Shown: positions 1 through 9,932, counted from the stretch's first letter. The stretch is 55,220 nucleotides of DNA from Parapedobacter lycopersici_A (GCF_040395035.1 NZ_JBEBRB010000010.1:1-55220), one strand, 5' to 3'. Numbers and translations: made by a program. The notes: a model not told the origin generated them from the sequence alone.

Positions 1-1424
1 TTCTCATCGTGATGTTTGTGCTGTTGATGCTATTTTTGTTCAAATATATTGACGACCTGATCGGTAAGGGATTTGAGTGGTATGTCATTCTGAAGCTGCT
101 CGCCTATCAATCGGCTGTTCAGATTTCCATGGCAATGCCATTGTCGATGCTGCTCTCCTCCATCATGACATTTGGCAATCTGGGCGAAAGCTATGAATTA
201 GTCGCCATAAAAGCGGCAGGTATATCGCTCCGGAAAGCGATGATGCCGCTGTTTATTCTGGTATCGCTTTTCAGCGGCGGCGCCTTTCTATTCAGTGATT
301 ACATTCTTCCCATTGTAAATCTTAAAATGGGCGCATTGCTTTATGATGTCCGCATTAAACAGGCCGACTTTCTGATTAAGCCAGGTATATTTAACAATAC
401 TATACCTGGTTATTCCATTCGCGCAAAAGGCAAAAGCCGGGATGGTAAAATGCTGTACGACCTCATGATTTACGATCATAACACCAGCAATACGGCAAAT
501 GCGGTACTCCTTGCGAAAGAAGGGTACATCTATAACTCGCCTGACAATAATACCATGATATTGAAACTCAGGGATGGTGTGCGCTATGAAGATAGCCGGG
601 CACGCAATGCCCGTGTATATAATCCCCGCCAGCAATTTACCCGGTTTTACTTCGATGAAACCGAGCAAAAGTTTGACATGTCGGTCTTTCAAATGAAGCG
701 TACAGACGAAAGCCTGTTTAAAAGTCATCATGCCATGCTCAATCTCAAGCAGCTCCGGTATTATACAGATTCAAATGCCATGCAAATGGATAGCCTGCGT
801 ACAACGATACTGCCCGAAATCCAGTCACATTACTATTATTTCAGCACCTATTACAATAATGCGGACAATACGGGAACAATGAGGCCGGTCAGCTATCGCC
901 AGCAATTTCTGGAAGCCATACCGGAAGAAAACCGTAACATGGCGATAAGCAGTGCCCAAAGCCAGATTCGGTATATTAAAGATATTCTCAACGTCAAAAC
1001 CAACGAAGACGCATTCTATAGGGATAAAGACATACGGTATAACATTGAATATCAACGCAAATTTACGTTGGCCGTATCGTGTCTCCTGCTTTTTTGCATT
1101 GGTGCTCCATTGGGTGCGATCATACGAAAAGGAGGACTTGGCCTGCCGGTCGTTATGGCGATTATCTTCTTCCTTATCTATCATATTATCGCGACGGTAA
1201 GTGAAAAATCAGCTAAAGAAGGCAGTATTGATCCCTTTTGGGGAATGTGGATGGCTATTTTCATCTTATCGCCACTTGCTATTTTTCTGGCCTATAAGGC
1301 GGCGACAGACTCCGCCCTGTTCGACGTTGAACAGTATCGGATAAAAGCGGAAAAGGCATGGGCATGGATGAAACTTCGGTTCAACAGGCGGTCGAAAGCG
1401 GCCGTTAACCCCCAAAATTCTTGA
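1..1424 (+). CDS. LptF/LptG-type (YjgP/YjgQ) permease, 5'-truncated by the window edge
   Basis: Inner-membrane permease subunit of the LPS export ABC system; with LptB it would extract lipid A-linked LPS from the inner membrane and hand it to the periplasmic bridge. The reading frame is open back to base 3, and the residues before the first candidate start (GTG at 9) are hydrophobic and continue the first membrane helix, so the true start lies upstream. The N-terminal KYIDDLIGKG and the helix block at roughly residues 30-105 are typical of the family. A long soluble domain (about 110-330) follows, where the periplasmic beta-jellyroll is expected, and three closing helices lie at about 355-440. 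The C-terminal tail is basic and cytoplasmic. It sits 62 bp upstream of ribBA on the same strand. LptF and LptG cannot be told apart here. Confidence 0.85.
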   Translation, partial: LIVMFVLLMLFLFKYIDDLIGKGFEWYVILKLLAYQSAVQISMAMPLSMLLSSIMTFGNLGESYELVAIKAAGISLRKAMMPLFILVSLFSGGAFLFSDYILPIVNLKMGALLYDVRIKQADFLIKPGIFNNTIPGYSIRAKGKSRDGKMLYDLMIYDHNTSNTANAVLLAKEGYIYNSPDNNTMILKLRDGVRYEDSRARNARVYNPRQQFTRFYFDETEQKFDMSVFQMKRTDESLFKSHHAMLNLKQLRYYTDSNAMQMDSLRTTILPEIQSHYYYFSTYYNNADNTGTMRPVSYRQQFLEAIPEENRNMAISSAQSQIRYIKDILNVKTNEDAFYRDKDIRYNIEYQRKFTLAVSCLLLFCIGAPLGAIIRKGGLGLPVVMAIIFFLIYHIIATVSEKSAKEGSIDPFWGMWMAIFILSPLAIFLAYKAATDSALFDVEQYRIKAEKAWAWMKLRFNRRSKAAVNPQNS

Positions 1425-1457
1425 CATAGTAATTATAGATTCTCAAACGAAGTAACG

Positions 1458-1465
1458 TATCTTTG
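1458..1465 (+). promoter_or_regulatory. Candidate -7 element upstream of ribBA
   Basis: TATCTTTG matches the Bacteroidota -7 consensus TAnnTTTG and lies 21 bases before the ribBA ATG. No TTG-type -33 element is found at the usual 19-21 base spacing, so only the -7 half is supported. Confidence 0.3.
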
Positions 1466-1486
1466 TGTATTTTCAGGGCATCATAA

Positions 1487-2704
1487 ATGGACATCAGATT
1501 AAACACGATTGAAGAAGCAATCGAAGAAATAAAACGCGGGAAAGTAGTAATTGTCGTGGATGACGAAGACCGCGAAAACGAAGGCGATTTTATCACCGCC
1601 GCACATAATGCCACTCCCGAGGTGGTTAATTTTATGGCTACGCACGGGCGGGGGCTGGTATGTGTACCACTGACCGAGGAACGCTGTAAAGAATTGGATC
1701 TGGACTTAATGGTGGGTCGGAACACGGCAGTTTACGAAACCAATTTTACGGTATCTGTCGATCTACAAGGTTACGGCTGCACTACCGGAATATCTGCTTC
1801 GGATCGCTCAAAGACAATCCGGGCGTTAATTAATCCGGCGATAAAACCCGAAGAATTCGGCCGCCCGGGACATATTTTCCCCCTTATTGCGAAAGATGGT
1901 GGCGTACTCCGCCGTTCAGGGCACACGGAAGCAGCAATCGACCTTGCCCGTCTTGCCGGCTTTGAACCAGCTGGTGTATTGGTGGAGATACTCAAGGATG
2001 ATGGCGAAATGGCTAGGTTACCGGACCTCATGCACGTTGCGAAACATTTTAACCTGAAGATCATTTCGATTAAAGACCTTATCGAATACCGACTCACCAA
2101 GGACTCCCTGATTACGCGGGAAGTTTCTGTGAATTTACCCACGACTTGGGGACAGTTTAATCTCATGGCCTATACCCAGAAAAATACAGGCGAACAGCAC
2201 ATTGCCATTTACAAAGGTAAATGGGAACCAGAAGAACCCATTCTGGTTCGGGTGCACAGTTCCTGTCTTACCGGTGATATTTTCGGCTCCTGCCGATGCG
2301 ACTGCGGACCGCAGCTCCACCGTGCCCTGCAAATGATAGAGGCTGAGGGCAAAGGTGTAGTGGTATACATGAATCAGGAAGGCCGGGGTATCGGGCTCAT
2401 TAATAAACTCCATGCCTATAATCTGCAGGAAAGTGGTCTAGATACTGTAGATGCCAATGTCCAGTTAGGTTTCAAACCCGACCATCGCGATTACGGTGTA
2501 GGTGCCCAGATCCTTCGCGATCTTGGCGTTACCAAAATGCGCTTGATGAGCAATAACCCAACGAAAAGAGCGGGTCTTATTGGATATGGATTGGAGATTA
2601 TTGAGAATGTACCAATCGAGATTGAGTCGAATCCCTATAACGAAAAATACCTTCGCGCAAAGCGAGATCGCATGGGCCACACCATTATGAAGGAAAATCT
2701 TTAG
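1487..2704 (+). CDS. ribBA: Bifunctional 3,4-dihydroxy-2-butanone 4-phosphate synthase / GTP cyclohydrolase II
   Basis: Supplies both precursors of riboflavin: the N-terminal half makes dihydroxybutanone phosphate from ribulose 5-phosphate, the C-terminal half opens GTP. The RibB half (about 1-205) shows the acidic loop DDEDRENEGD at 25-34 and RRSGHTEAAIDL starting at 142. The RibA half (about 206-405) has the zinc cysteines C260, C271 and C273 in the usual C-x10-C-x-C spacing, followed by NQEGRGIGL around 296-304. All expected motifs are present, so both activities should be intact. The length of 405 residues is normal for the fused enzyme. The product is cytosolic. It converges with the capsule cluster, whose last gene ends 44 bp downstream. 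Confidence 0.96.
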   Translation: MDIRLNTIEEAIEEIKRGKVVIVVDDEDRENEGDFITAAHNATPEVVNFMATHGRGLVCVPLTEERCKELDLDLMVGRNTAVYETNFTVSVDLQGYGCTTGISASDRSKTIRALINPAIKPEEFGRPGHIFPLIAKDGGVLRRSGHTEAAIDLARLAGFEPAGVLVEILKDDGEMARLPDLMHVAKHFNLKIISIKDLIEYRLTKDSLITREVSVNLPTTWGQFNLMAYTQKNTGEQHIAIYKGKWEPEEPILVRVHSSCLTGDIFGSCRCDCGPQLHRALQMIEAEGKGVVVYMNQEGRGIGLINKLHAYNLQESGLDTVDANVQLGFKPDHRDYGVGAQILRDLGVTKMRLMSNNPTKRAGLIGYGLEIIENVPIEIESNPYNEKYLRAKRDRMGHTIMKENL

Positions 2705-2734
2705 GTTATTGTATATAGAAGAACTGCGGCCAGT

Positions 2735-2756
2735 AGGCGTAACATTGCTTACGCTT
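2735..2756. terminator. Weak hairpin between convergent ribBA and wzz-like genes
   Basis: GCGTAA (2737-2742) and TTACGC (2749-2754) form a six-base-pair stem with a six-base loop, extendable by two weaker pairs. It overlaps the stop codon of the wzz-like gene and lies in the convergent gap after ribBA. There is no clear T tract on either side, so terminator function is uncertain. Confidence 0.3.
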
Positions 2757-3831
2757 CCATGATCCGCCGATACAGGAATTTTCCCAACAATCCTAATCCG
2801 ATAAAGACCCCACCGAGGAAACCGCCAAGAATAATACCCTTGGCTTTTCCTATCTTGTCATTTTTCAGTGGCAGAATGGGTTGGTCCAATGTTTGGATAA
2901 TTGGCTTTTCATTACGTAATGTGATTTTCGCCAACTCTTGATTGGCTACCAACTCCTTCAATATTTCTGTATTGGCTTGCACATCTACCGTCCGTAGCTG
3001 GGAAGCCACACGTAAACTCTGAAATGCACGGTTGGGGTTGGGGTTCGCATCAGTGGCGGCTGCGACTCCGCGAATTGCCGAATTCAGTTCCTGTCGAACC
3101 GAATCCACCTGAAAAGTCAGCACATCAAGATTTTCCTGGGCACGTTTAGTACGCGTCCGGATATAAAAATCAGACGCATTGGCAATCAATTTCTCTACAA
3201 AGACCTTCGAGAACAGTTCGTCCGGACTTTCCAAACTTACCTCAATAATGTTTAATCTTTTATCCGGCTTTCTAACATTAAGGTGATCCTTGGTAATCGT
3301 TTTGTAGAACATCGCCATTAGGCTATCTTGTAGGTAAATACCGGTTGTATCCTGGAATTGGATGCCTGCAATCCGATTATTGCTTTTCCATTTCTTTCTT
3401 AGCCCCTTAAAATCAACATAACGATCAACCAATCGCTCTGATTTCCCATTGATGATTGCCATCGATAATAAAGTCTCATCGATCATGGAACGCGATTTCA
3501 GAAACTCGATGATATTGTCATCCTGGAAAAATCCGGCCGATTGACCCATTGCTCCCAAATTGATCCCAAATTGTGCCGCTATGCTTGCTGCTGCCCCCAT
3601 TGATCCGCCCCCCGATTGTTCTTCCAGTACAAAGCTTAATGACGCGGTATACTGAGTCCGTTTAAACAATGCTACTCCCAAGCCAAGGAGGGCACCGATG
3701 ATCACAAAAGTCAGAACCAGCCGCCATTTTTTCAATGAATAAAACAAAAAGGCATTAAAATTCAATAGCAATACCTTTAGGCTCACTTCCTGGTCATTTC
3801 CTTTTCCAATGTGCTTATCGTTGTCTGGCAT
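2749..3831 (-). CDS. Wzz-like polysaccharide co-polymerase without a kinase domain
   Basis: Chain-length determinant family protein of the inner membrane, expected to partner the Wza-like exporter encoded just upstream and the Wzy-type polymerase. It has one membrane helix at about residues 37-57 and a second at about 333-354. Between them is a long periplasmic helical region, with a Gly/Ala-rich stretch near 75-95 after the first beta strands. It stops soon after helix 2 (360 residues), so there is no C-terminal BY-kinase (Wzc) domain; no separate kinase is visible in the cluster. It is the last gene of the 12-gene minus-strand cluster, 34 bp after the exporter gene. Confidence 0.85.
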   Translation of the reverse strand: MPDNDKHIGKGNDQEVSLKVLLLNFNAFLFYSLKKWRLVLTFVIIGALLGLGVALFKRTQYTASLSFVLEEQSGGGSMGAAASIAAQFGINLGAMGQSAGFFQDDNIIEFLKSRSMIDETLLSMAIINGKSERLVDRYVDFKGLRKKWKSNNRIAGIQFQDTTGIYLQDSLMAMFYKTITKDHLNVRKPDKRLNIIEVSLESPDELFSKVFVEKLIANASDFYIRTRTKRAQENLDVLTFQVDSVRQELNSAIRGVAAATDANPNPNRAFQSLRVASQLRTVDVQANTEILKELVANQELAKITLRNEKPIIQTLDQPILPLKNDKIGKAKGIILGGFLGGVFIGLGLLGKFLYRRIMEA

Positions 3832-3865
3832 GTTCAGGCATGTTGTTTTCTTGTATATGATCGGA

Positions 3866-6394
3866 TTACCTTACAATTGTTACGATAATCGCCACCAGCG
3901 ATGCCAAGCCCGTACTGAAACCCAGCCATTGCTGCGGCCCCATTCGTAAACGCTCTGGCGCCTGGGGTACAAATATCTCTGCTCCGGGTTTTACCGGTGG
4001 ATAATTGTTAAAAAACAAGAATCGGTTTGTGCTTTTTACCGAGCCATTGGCATAAATGATATATGCGTTTTTCCGCAGTGCGCGCTGCGAAAACCCACCT
4101 GCCTGATTGATATATTGTTTAAATCCTTTGTTCGGTGCATAAATTGCCGTAGAAGGAGCCAATACTTCTCCCGAGACTTCCACTGTTTGAAGCTCTTTGG
4201 GTACACGGATGACGTCTCCGTCCTCCAAGATGAGATCACCTCTCGTTCCGGGCTTCTGGATAATCCGTTCCAAGTTGATTCCCACAAAATCATTGTTTAG
4301 ATTACGGCTGAGATGAAGTTCATTAATGCTATTTGTATTTTGCTGGAGGTAACGTAACGCTACCATGCGCTCATATTCATCCTGTTGTTTCAATGTTTTT
4401 TCACTGCGCTCCCGTTCTGTTTCAGCCATTTTCTGTGTGATATTTCCCGCTCTTTTCAGTGAAGCCCCTTCAATATATGCAAACGGCGTAAAACCGCCAG
4501 CACGTTTGACAAGGTCCGAAATACGTTCATTCTTTTTTGTGATCGTATAACGCCCAGGATATAGCACCTCTCCCTCGATCTGTACGGTCTTTTGTGTTTC
4601 ATACCCCGCTTCTGTACGGACGACGACGATATCAAATGGCATGAGTTCAAAATTCGCCTCGTCATCAAGCGTTCTATTAATATTGACCTGGAATATTTCT
4701 GCCGTTTGCGCAGCGATAGACAGTGCATCTGCATTCTTCATACGCCGGGATACTTCTATCCGTTTCGTAGAGGCGCTTTCCCGGAATCCACCGGCCTGCA
4801 TAATAAGGTCTTGCAATGTCATTCCCGCTGCGTAATCAAAGATTCCCGGATTCCGTACCTCGCCGTCGATCCGTACCGAAAATTCTTCTTTCAGATCAAA
4901 GATCGACGAAATACGGATGACGTCCTCCCTTTTAAGTTCGACATCAGGTTCGGTGCCCGCTAAAATTGCTGCCACATTAAAAGCGATTTGTTCTGTCTGC
5001 AGGTCGTCCTGCAACCGGAGAATGTACCCCCGGTTTAGAAAAGCATCCTCTTTTACCCCTTCCGCTTTTTTAATCAACATTGACAATGTTAGACCGCTGC
5101 TCAATTCATACACACCCGGACGAAAAACAGCACCATTTATTGTTACCCGGTTGGCATAACGATCGAGGATTCTTCCCACAATGTATTGATCACCTGATTG
5201 AGGCTCAAATTGTCCCATTTGACTGGCCAGCAGATCCTCAATACGTTTTTCAGTTGCTGTATTGCGTGTTACCTTCACCCGTTCACGGTACGCTTCCTCG
5301 GTAAATCCACCAGCGTATCGCAAAAGGTCTTCAAACGTTTCAGTTGGTTTTAGCTCAAAGATGGCTGGCCGTTTCACCTCTCCCCGCAACTCAACCCGGC
5401 GCTGATACGGCGGCACCATCAGAATATCCTGGTCACGCAATCCCACGTTATCAGCGAACGCGCCGTTCATCAGTACATCATAGATATCAAGTGTGGCTAT
5501 TTCTTTTCCCCCCCGTATCAAGCGGATATCCCTGAACGAACCCCGTGCTGTGGGGCCGCCGGAAAGGTACAGCGCATTGAAGACTGTTGCTACGGAAGGT
5601 AACGAGTAGGTTCCGGGGGTTTTCACTTCACCGGTAATCACAATTTTAATAGTCCTGACATTTCCTAAACTCACTAATATACGGGTATCGCCCGTTTTGA
5701 TCGCCGGATATACCATGGCCATACGTTGTTCAATACGCGCTGCTGCTGCCTCCATAGTTAGGCCATTTACAGCGACTACTCCTACATAAGGAATAACAAT
5801 ATTGCCTTCGGGGGTCACCGTCAGGTTATGAAACGCTTCCGATTTTCCATAAATATCAATCAAGACCTGGTCATCCGGACCGATAACATAGTTGCTTGGT
5901 GTTGCCATGCGTAGGTTCGGCTCAAACCGCGCCGTCTGGCCCTCAAATAGACTGCTTCCGAATATCTCCAGTGAACCAGCGGAGATGGAATCGTCAGGTA
6001 GCGAATCAGTTGCAACTTTATTTGTTAACGACGACGAATCACTCACTTCCCGGTTCACCACCGGACGGTCAATGGGTGCAGGAGGTTGGTTAGAAGTAGA
6101 ACCTTGTCCGCCCTGGATACGCTCAATACGTTTACGCAGTTTTTCTACTTCTTCAACAGGCATACCCCGCTGTAACGCCATTTGCTCCATTTCAGCCTCC
6201 GACAGTCCAGAGGCCTGAGCCTGCTGTAAGTACGTCTGGATTTGCGCATCGGATAACTCGTCGACACGCACAGTGGAAAGATCATCAGGATTAATGGTCT
6301 GTGCCCACACGGACGGCAAACCGAGCCCCACGACAAATACCACAATCAATCCAATAAAACGCAGCCCCATAGTTGAAAACATTAGATGATGCAC
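3866..6394 (-). CDS. Wza-like polysaccharide export protein with six SLBB repeats
   Basis: Outer-membrane/periplasmic channel component for capsule or exopolysaccharide export. A signal peptide covers about residues 1-31 (cut near SVWA/Q). An acidic, Gln-rich helical segment lies at 40-95, and the Poly_export domain at about 165-245 (starts VIGPDDQVLIDIYG). Six SLBB units follow at about 248-295, 332-380, 415-460, 504-550, 602-645 and 736-780, each opening with a GEVxxPGxY-type strand and closing with an AGGF-type turn. A final hydrophobic helix (about 823-841) is the C-terminal anchor. At 842 residues it is much longer than enterobacterial Wza (about 380), as is common in Bacteroidota. The start is not unique: Met5 or Met9 would also keep the signal peptide. 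Confidence 0.9.
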   Translation of the reverse strand: MHHLMFSTMGLRFIGLIVVFVVGLGLPSVWAQTINPDDLSTVRVDELSDAQIQTYLQQAQASGLSEAEMEQMALQRGMPVEEVEKLRKRIERIQGGQGSTSNQPPAPIDRPVVNREVSDSSSLTNKVATDSLPDDSISAGSLEIFGSSLFEGQTARFEPNLRMATPSNYVIGPDDQVLIDIYGKSEAFHNLTVTPEGNIVIPYVGVVAVNGLTMEAAAARIEQRMAMVYPAIKTGDTRILVSLGNVRTIKIVITGEVKTPGTYSLPSVATVFNALYLSGGPTARGSFRDIRLIRGGKEIATLDIYDVLMNGAFADNVGLRDQDILMVPPYQRRVELRGEVKRPAIFELKPTETFEDLLRYAGGFTEEAYRERVKVTRNTATEKRIEDLLASQMGQFEPQSGDQYIVGRILDRYANRVTINGAVFRPGVYELSSGLTLSMLIKKAEGVKEDAFLNRGYILRLQDDLQTEQIAFNVAAILAGTEPDVELKREDVIRISSIFDLKEEFSVRIDGEVRNPGIFDYAAGMTLQDLIMQAGGFRESASTKRIEVSRRMKNADALSIAAQTAEIFQVNINRTLDDEANFELMPFDIVVVRTEAGYETQKTVQIEGEVLYPGRYTITKKNERISDLVKRAGGFTPFAYIEGASLKRAGNITQKMAETERERSEKTLKQQDEYERMVALRYLQQNTNSINELHLSRNLNNDFVGINLERIIQKPGTRGDLILEDGDVIRVPKELQTVEVSGEVLAPSTAIYAPNKGFKQYINQAGGFSQRALRKNAYIIYANGSVKSTNRFLFFNNYPPVKPGAEIFVPQAPERLRMGPQQWLGFSTGLASLVAIIVTIVR

Positions 6395-6475
6395 CTGTTT
6401 TTAAACATCATTGATTTAGCAGGTGTAAAAGTAGTGTGTTTTTCCGTTTTATCCGGTTAAGATAGTAGAAAAACA

Positions 6476-8152
6476 TTAAAAACGATACATGACCCCTAAT
6501 TTCATTAAAAAGTTAGACTTATCCTGCGGCGTGAATCCCCAATACCCAACGGTGTTCTGGAAGTCAAATCCGTATTGATAATTGTAGGCATGGATATATT
6601 GTACAGCCAGGCTCCCGAGCCAACGCTGGTAATCCCAAACCGCGTAGCCTTCAAAACTGAGATCTACCCAATTGCGTCGAAAGTCAGGTCGATTAATATA
6701 AAAATTCGCAAAATCCTCATCATGTGTAAACCGTTCTACCCGTAGCCCCGCCTGTTTCATTCCTTTGACCCAGCCAAGGTCAAGCGATTGCAGGTTACTT
6801 CCAGGACCAATACCGGCACCCAGCACCTGTCCACGGTGTGTATAGCCATGATGACCATGTACATACCACGGTCCCGCAGCACGTATCCGACGGGTGTTTG
6901 TCACCCCCATTTGGGTAATTTCAGCAGCAATCTGCAAGTAGGTCTCTCGCACCTCATTCAATGGGACGAGCTTTCGCAATCCGAAAATATAAGCCCTGGT
7001 ATGATCCAGTTGTACAATACCATCCCGACCATCCCAGGCATGGTCATTACGTCCGTATTCGCCATATAACTCAAAATGGGCCGCAGGTAATGCCCATCGG
7101 ACGAACAGCGAAATTACCTGATCGCTGGGTAGATCTTCACTACCGTCGTTATTGGTGACACTATTTTTAGACACCCCGCCAAAAATAGGGAAATAGGCGC
7201 CAAAGGAATTATTCATATCGTCGCGGTAAATGGTAAATGCTCTCGCAAAACCCAGGCTGAAGCCGGGTACCCACTTCGGTTGGTAGCTAAGCACCATCCC
7301 TGAAAAATACCGCCAGTCGCCCCTGCGTTCACGCTGGTAAGCCGAATGGATGCTCGTATCACCCAGCAGGGATGCCGGATAACCCGATGCTTCCAGTCGC
7401 CCCCCTACGATTTGCCCCTCAAATGAACCAATTATTGTGTTTATGGGTTTGGTTGTGTTCAATGTTACATGACGGAACCCCGGCGCGTTGTTGCTCATGA
7501 TAATGGCATTGCGCCGGCCCGGTCCCCACCAGATATTCTCCGTGGAAAAGCCCAGCGACGCTCCCTTATAGGTCAGTCGGACACTGCTTTGGCCCGGATA
7601 TACTTTTGAATAACTACCGTTACCAAACAATTCCGGCGCATCAAATCGATTTCCTATCCTACTATACCAATTGCGATCCGGTCCTGCCGCCCCGCCATAT
7701 CCCTCGTACCGGCGGTTCTGTGCATAAACAAATTCCGGGTTCAGTTGTACGCTGATGAATTTATACTGTGCGAAAATGCCGGCGCTGGCATACATCTGAT
7801 AGCCTCTTGCAGGAATCGTTGCACCATCGTTCCAACCATAGGGATACGCAGATACCAGCTGGTGCCTCATCGTTACGGGCAACGGCTTTACGATAAAGCC
7901 GGCCGGGGACCGGTATCCTGTGGCAGACATCGCAGGACTATTACCATCATCTTTTCCATCGGCATATTCCACATCACCCAATGGCTGCACATTAAATGAG
8001 ATGGTAGAGTCTAATGCACCAAGTAACTGGCGACGCCGATAATAATCTGTTAATTCGGGGAGATTCAATGGAACGGTCTGCGCTATTCCCCCGAGAGCGA
8101 ATAACATCATTCCAACTACCATACCTACTGTTCCCGTATATTTGGTTCTCAT
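6476..8152 (-). CDS. Capsule assembly Wzi family outer-membrane protein (copy 1)
   Basis: Predicted outer-membrane beta-barrel that helps attach or assemble the exported polysaccharide at the cell surface. A signal peptide (residues 1-25, ending GGIAQ) is followed by a barrel-like sequence of alternating aromatic and polar strands ending in an aromatic C-terminal residue (MYRF). The family signature is clear around residues 205-240, where STENIWWGPGRRNAI is followed by an APGF segment. A second conserved patch is HRGQVLGAGIGPGSN near 440. The neighbouring gene encodes a paralogue with the same patches in the same order, so the pair arose by tandem duplication. The 558-residue length fits Bacteroidota Wzi homologues. 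Which glycan it handles cannot be read from the sequence. Confidence 0.85.
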   Translation of the reverse strand: MRTKYTGTVGMVVGMMLFALGGIAQTVPLNLPELTDYYRRRQLLGALDSTISFNVQPLGDVEYADGKDDGNSPAMSATGYRSPAGFIVKPLPVTMRHQLVSAYPYGWNDGATIPARGYQMYASAGIFAQYKFISVQLNPEFVYAQNRRYEGYGGAAGPDRNWYSRIGNRFDAPELFGNGSYSKVYPGQSSVRLTYKGASLGFSTENIWWGPGRRNAIIMSNNAPGFRHVTLNTTKPINTIIGSFEGQIVGGRLEASGYPASLLGDTSIHSAYQRERRGDWRYFSGMVLSYQPKWVPGFSLGFARAFTIYRDDMNNSFGAYFPIFGGVSKNSVTNNDGSEDLPSDQVISLFVRWALPAAHFELYGEYGRNDHAWDGRDGIVQLDHTRAYIFGLRKLVPLNEVRETYLQIAAEITQMGVTNTRRIRAAGPWYVHGHHGYTHRGQVLGAGIGPGSNLQSLDLGWVKGMKQAGLRVERFTHDEDFANFYINRPDFRRNWVDLSFEGYAVWDYQRWLGSLAVQYIHAYNYQYGFDFQNTVGYWGFTPQDKSNFLMKLGVMYRF

Positions 8153-8191
8153 AATTGTTGTTTACTGCCTGTCTAATTTTCGTTGTGAAGT

Positions 8192-9895
8192 CTATTTAAA
8201 CCGATAGGATATACCCAGCTGCATCATGAAGTTTCCTCTATCTTCCCTTCCAAAATTCCAGAAATCATTCTGCGGAACAGGCTGGCTGAATTCATACCGG
8301 TAGTTATGTGCATAAGAATAGCCCATATTACCGTAAAACAACAGATTCTTATAATTCCAATTGGCATATCCAGAAAACGTCAGATCTACCCATGAGCGCC
8401 GCAGATCATAAACATAGGTATAAAAAAAGTCTTCATTCCGTACCAGTCGTTCCACTTTTAGGCCGACCTGCTTAATATCTCTGATCCAGGAAAAATCAAA
8501 ACTCTGTACGTTACTCCCTGGTCCGATACCCGCCCCCAATACTTGACCGCGGTGCGTATATCCATCCCGGACAATTGGGTGGGTATACCACGTTTGGCTG
8601 TTTCTTAAAAAATGTGCAGGAGGCCTTGATAGCTCTGTGGCCTCAAATGCTAGCTGGAAATAGTCGCCCGGCGAAAACGACAAGGGAACCAGTTTTCGGA
8701 ACCCCAGGACAAAAGCCCTTGACTGATTGGGTCTTACCACCAAATCCCGGAAGTTTGCTGCACTGTTGTTCCGGCCATATTCACCGTATACTTCGATGTG
8801 AGCGGCCGGCATTACCCAGCGAAAAAAAGCAGAATGGTATCGATCACGGGTTGTCCGGGTCTTCCGCTCTTTTCCCAGATCGTCCAGGTAGGTTATCGTT
8901 TTAGGGGTCGACTTTAAAAAGGGAAGGTAGTCATTAAGCCCAGATAAATGGTCCATATTAGCGATAAACGTACCGATATATCCTAATGAGAGACCTGGGA
9001 TCCACTTAGGCTGATAGCTTACGATCATGCCTGAAAAATACCGATCGTCTTTTGGCTTTTCTATATAATATTGTTCAAAATGCTGCAGCTCCTTATCGCT
9101 AGACGGAGGAAAGCCTGACTGTTTTAGTTTGCCACCAACCAACTGGGCCTCGAACAAGCCTACCGGAGTAGCCACTGGTTTGGTAGTGTTAATCGTAAAA
9201 TGCAGAAATCCGGGTGCCGTGTTACTCAACAGCAGGGCGTTTTCCCGACCCGGTCCCCACCACAGATTTTCTGTGGAGACCCCAATTGAAATCGGATCAA
9301 AATTAAATCGAAGGCTACTCTGTCCGAGGTATGCCCGTGCGTATCCATTCCTCCCGAAATACTCCGGCATGTCAATTTTATTGCCGACTGCACGATACCA
9401 TTCGAGGCCATAACCTCGCAAGTTTCCCATACCATCATAAAATCCTGTACTTGCTGCCATCAACTCGGGTTGCAGCTGTAATGTAATAAATTTATACTGT
9501 GCAAAAATGCCTCCGGTTAAAAACGCCTGCATTCCTTTTGAGGGAACCAACGGTCCGTCGTTCCAACCATAGGGGTGCGAACTATTCAACTGGTATTGAA
9601 ATCGGGCGGGAAGCAATTGTACTGCGAGGCCGCCTTGGTCAGGGTGTTCATAAATATAAGGTGCCGACTGAGCGTCTCCCAGGGGATCGAATAAGTTGGT
9701 CCGGCCAAGCGCCGCCGCCGTTAAGGGTCTGATCACAAAAGAAATCGAAGAGTCTACCAATCCCAGCAACTGATCCCTACGATACTTATCTTCCAATACC
9801 GGCGTGCCTACCGGCAATACCTGGGAAAATACAAATTGGCTCCCCAACAACAGTAAAAACAGTGAGAGTAAGTCCTTTTTCCAGCTCATAAACAC
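8192..9895 (-). CDS. Capsule assembly Wzi family outer-membrane protein (copy 2)
   Basis: Tandem paralogue of the downstream Wzi protein, 39 bp away on the same strand. The signal peptide ends near SQFVFSQ (about residue 25). The STENLWWGPGRENAL patch, the APGF segment, the GLFEAQLVGGKL strand and HRGQVLGAGIGPGSN align with copy 1, while the loops differ strongly. That suggests two diverged surface barrels rather than a recent duplication. The protein ends in an aromatic-rich strand (SYRFK) as expected of an outer-membrane barrel. It begins the exporter part of the cluster, directly after the glycosyltransferase genes. Confidence 0.85.
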   Translation of the reverse strand: MFMSWKKDLLSLFLLLLGSQFVFSQVLPVGTPVLEDKYRRDQLLGLVDSSISFVIRPLTAAALGRTNLFDPLGDAQSAPYIYEHPDQGGLAVQLLPARFQYQLNSSHPYGWNDGPLVPSKGMQAFLTGGIFAQYKFITLQLQPELMAASTGFYDGMGNLRGYGLEWYRAVGNKIDMPEYFGRNGYARAYLGQSSLRFNFDPISIGVSTENLWWGPGRENALLLSNTAPGFLHFTINTTKPVATPVGLFEAQLVGGKLKQSGFPPSSDKELQHFEQYYIEKPKDDRYFSGMIVSYQPKWIPGLSLGYIGTFIANMDHLSGLNDYLPFLKSTPKTITYLDDLGKERKTRTTRDRYHSAFFRWVMPAAHIEVYGEYGRNNSAANFRDLVVRPNQSRAFVLGFRKLVPLSFSPGDYFQLAFEATELSRPPAHFLRNSQTWYTHPIVRDGYTHRGQVLGAGIGPGSNVQSFDFSWIRDIKQVGLKVERLVRNEDFFYTYVYDLRRSWVDLTFSGYANWNYKNLLFYGNMGYSYAHNYRYEFSQPVPQNDFWNFGREDRGNFMMQLGISYRFK

Positions 9896-9932
9896 AAATT
9901 AGTCAGTAAATTAAGTAATGTAATCACAAATA

